From Flavobacteriales bacterium UBA7519 (GTDB lineage Bacteria; Bacteroidota; Bacteroidia; Flavobacteriales; Weeksellaceae): 7,067 bases of DNA. The stretch covers positions 22,824 to 29,890 of the forward strand of contig DLND01000046.1 in the NCBI GenBank assembly GCA_002476905.1. Reading direction: 5' to 3'. Shown here in pieces: positions 5,782-7,067 of this stretch. The position numbers were made by a program, and so were the translations under genes. Position 1 is the stretch's first letter. Each line of letters opens with the position of its first letter. The notes beneath the pieces were generated by a model, which did not search any database, was not told the origin of the DNA, and saw only the letters and a list, made by a program, of their open reading frames with translations.

Positions 5782-6606
5782 ATGAAGCCAGGACAAACTC
5801 AGACACTCAAAATATCAGAAAAAATCTCTTCAGGATTCATTTTAAAAGATGAAGAAGGCGAAAAAGCTTTTATTCAGAAAATTTTTGCAGATGACTCTTG
5901 GGATATAGACCGAGAAGTGGATGTTTTTGTATATCAGGACGAAGGAAACCTGAAAGCTACCACAGAAAAACCCAATGCAGAGATTGGCGAATTCGCTGTA
6001 ATGACATGTGTCCAAAGTCTTCCTAGCGGTGCTTTTATGGATTGGGGAATTATCAAAGATCTTTTTATTCCGTACAAACAGCAGAAGTCTAAAATTGTAG
6101 AAGGCAAAAGATATCTTGTCTATGTTTATATAGATGAAGCAAGCGGACTAATAACAGGAACTACAAAATTTAAAAGGAATCCGCAGTACGATCATTTACC
6201 TTTCACAAAAGGTGATAAAGTTGATCTTATTATGATGAATGAATCCGAATTAGGGTGGAATGTTGTTATTGATAAAAAATATATCGGACTGATCTACACT
6301 TCAGATATTTTTAAAAAACTTTATCCACTTTCCGAAGAGTCCGGCTACATAAAAGCCATTCGGGAAGATGGTAAAATAGATGTCACCCTGCAGCCGGAAG
6401 GCTTTGAAAATGTAGATGAGTTCAAACAAAAAATCATAGATAAGCTTAATGACAATTACGGTTTGCTCTATCTCTCCGATAAATCTTCGCCTGATGAGAT
6501 AAAGGATGAATTGCAGATGAGTAAAAAGAATTTCAAAAAAGCTATCGGAAGTCTTTATAAAGATAAAGTTATCGAAATTCTGGAAGACAGAATCAGATTG
6601 CTATAA
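5782..6606 (+). CDS. cvfB: CvfB-type S1 domain and winged-helix RNA-binding protein
   Basis: This 274-residue cytoplasmic protein has the CvfB/YitL layout: tandem S1-like OB-fold domains followed by a C-terminal winged helix. The first S1-like unit spans about 5-62 (ISSGFILKDEEGEKAFI). The second spans about 68-128 and carries the family hallmark GAFMDWGIIKDLFIP (83-97). The third spans about 142-203 (GDKVDLIMM, then GLIYTSDIF). The winged helix covers about 216-274 (SPDEIKDELQMSKKNFKKAI, then GSLYKDK). In Staphylococcus aureus, CvfB binds RNA and affects virulence gene expression. The role in Bacteroidota is not defined, so only RNA binding should be inferred. No signal peptide is present. 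Length is near the family norm and the start is supported by the adjacent -7 element. The next gene begins 59 bases downstream with no terminator between, so co-transcription is possible. Confidence 0.88.
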   Translation: MKPGQTQTLKISEKISSGFILKDEEGEKAFIQKIFADDSWDIDREVDVFVYQDEGNLKATTEKPNAEIGEFAVMTCVQSLPSGAFMDWGIIKDLFIPYKQQKSKIVEGKRYLVYVYIDEASGLITGTTKFKRNPQYDHLPFTKGDKVDLIMMNESELGWNVVIDKKYIGLIYTSDIFKKLYPLSEESGYIKAIREDGKIDVTLQPEGFENVDEFKQKIIDKLNDNYGLLYLSDKSSPDEIKDELQMSKKNFKKAIGSLYKDKVIEILEDRIRLL

Positions 6607-6680
6607 TATCTATGCAAAATATCAGCTTTCTGCTGTCGTGTTGGAATCGTTTTTGAATCTGAAAAATGAAATCAGAAACG

Positions 6681-7067
6681 ATGAAAAAAATTCTTATCAG
6701 TGGAGCAACCGGACTCGTTGGAAAAAAACTTTCACAAAAACTGTATGAACGCGGCTATAATGTAGAGCTCTTAGTGCGGTCTAAAAAGGAAAAGACTCAT
6801 TTTAAATCCTATCTCTGGGATTATAAAAATAATTTCTCGAAGAAGATGCGTTGCAACAAACTTATATTTTTATTCATCTTGCTGGTGCATCCATTAGCAA
6901 AAGATGGACAGATTCCTATAAAAAAGAGATCTATGCCAGCAGGATAGATTCTGCTCAGTTTATCTTCGATCAGATGAAGGAAAAAGATATTCACCCAGAA
7001 GCAGTCATTTCATCATCTGCGGTCGGATTTTACGGACAAGTTACATCAGACCATATTTTTTCTGAAA
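6681..7067 (+). pseudogene. NAD-dependent epimerase, YfcH/TIGR01777 family, frameshifted and cut by window end
   Basis: From the ATG at 6681 the protein begins MKKILISGATGLVGKKL, an NAD(P)-binding Rossmann start with GxxGxxG (G8, G11, G14). The frame continues normally to about YLWDYKNN. An in-frame ATG also exists at 6666, but family members begin at the MKKILI position. After 6833 the family sequence continues in the -1 frame from about 6836: HLAGASISKRWTDSYKKEIY, then ASRIDS, SSSAVGFYG and on to the window end. These are the typical second blocks of TIGR01777 sugar-nucleotide-epimerase-like proteins. Without a shift, translation adds 36 unrelated residues and stops at 6945-6947. One missing base in the T run at 6833-6835 would explain it. 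The cause may be a real inactivating mutation, a sequencing error or, less likely, programmed frameshifting, since no canonical slippery heptamer is present. The cellular role of this family is poorly defined. Confidence 0.88.

Noticed and set aside
6828..6836. Programmed -1 frameshift site in the epimerase gene
   Set aside because: The bases TAATTTC do not form a canonical X XXY YYZ heptamer, and slipping would put the P-site tRNA-Asn on TAA; mutation or sequencing error is simpler.
6837..6947. C-terminal 36 residues of the unshifted epimerase frame as a real protein end
   Set aside because: They match nothing, while the -1 frame over the same bases gives clear epimerase family sequence.

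Overview
This window looks like chromosomal DNA from a member of the Bacteroidota, most likely Flavobacteriia close to Chryseobacterium. The base composition is AT-rich. Four of the intergenic regions carry the Bacteroidota -7 promoter element TAnnTTTG, Shine-Dalgarno sequences are nearly absent, and the protein variants (Lgt, HisRS, YidD, CvfB) fit that group. The genus is inferred from family resemblance, not from a database match.

Left part (1-1889, minus strand): the 5' part of a lipoprotein serine hydrolase (beta-lactamase fold) is cut by the window edge. It is followed by an intrinsic terminator and a compact yidD-lgt operon with its own promoter. Both operon genes serve envelope biogenesis: YidD helps the YidC insertion pathway, and Lgt attaches the diacylglyceryl group to lipoproteins. 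The truncated lipoprotein next door would itself be an Lgt substrate. Lgt has an unusual N-terminal extension of about 140 residues.

Middle (1890-3940): a 290-base intergenic stretch holds what may be a decayed 3' gene fragment and a small palindrome. It is followed by an AraJ-like major facilitator efflux transporter on the plus strand. Its 3' end overlaps by 8 bp the 3' end of a convergent AlkB-family Fe(II)/2-oxoglutarate dioxygenase gene.

Right part (3941-7067, mostly plus strand): alkB and hisS diverge from a 162-base region with a promoter element in each direction. HisS is a full-length histidyl-tRNA synthetase of the eukaryote-like sequence type. A 329-base non-coding stretch with nested inverted repeats separates it from a CvfB-type S1/winged-helix RNA-binding protein. 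The last gene is an NAD-dependent epimerase of the YfcH/TIGR01777 type. It is frameshifted near 6833 and runs off the window.

Overall this is mostly ordinary housekeeping chromosome. I see no CRISPR array, tRNA, rRNA, insertion sequence or defence island, and no convincing new multi-gene system. The points most worth a second look are the Lgt extension, the epimerase frameshift, the structured region before cvfB and the decayed fragment upstream of araJ.
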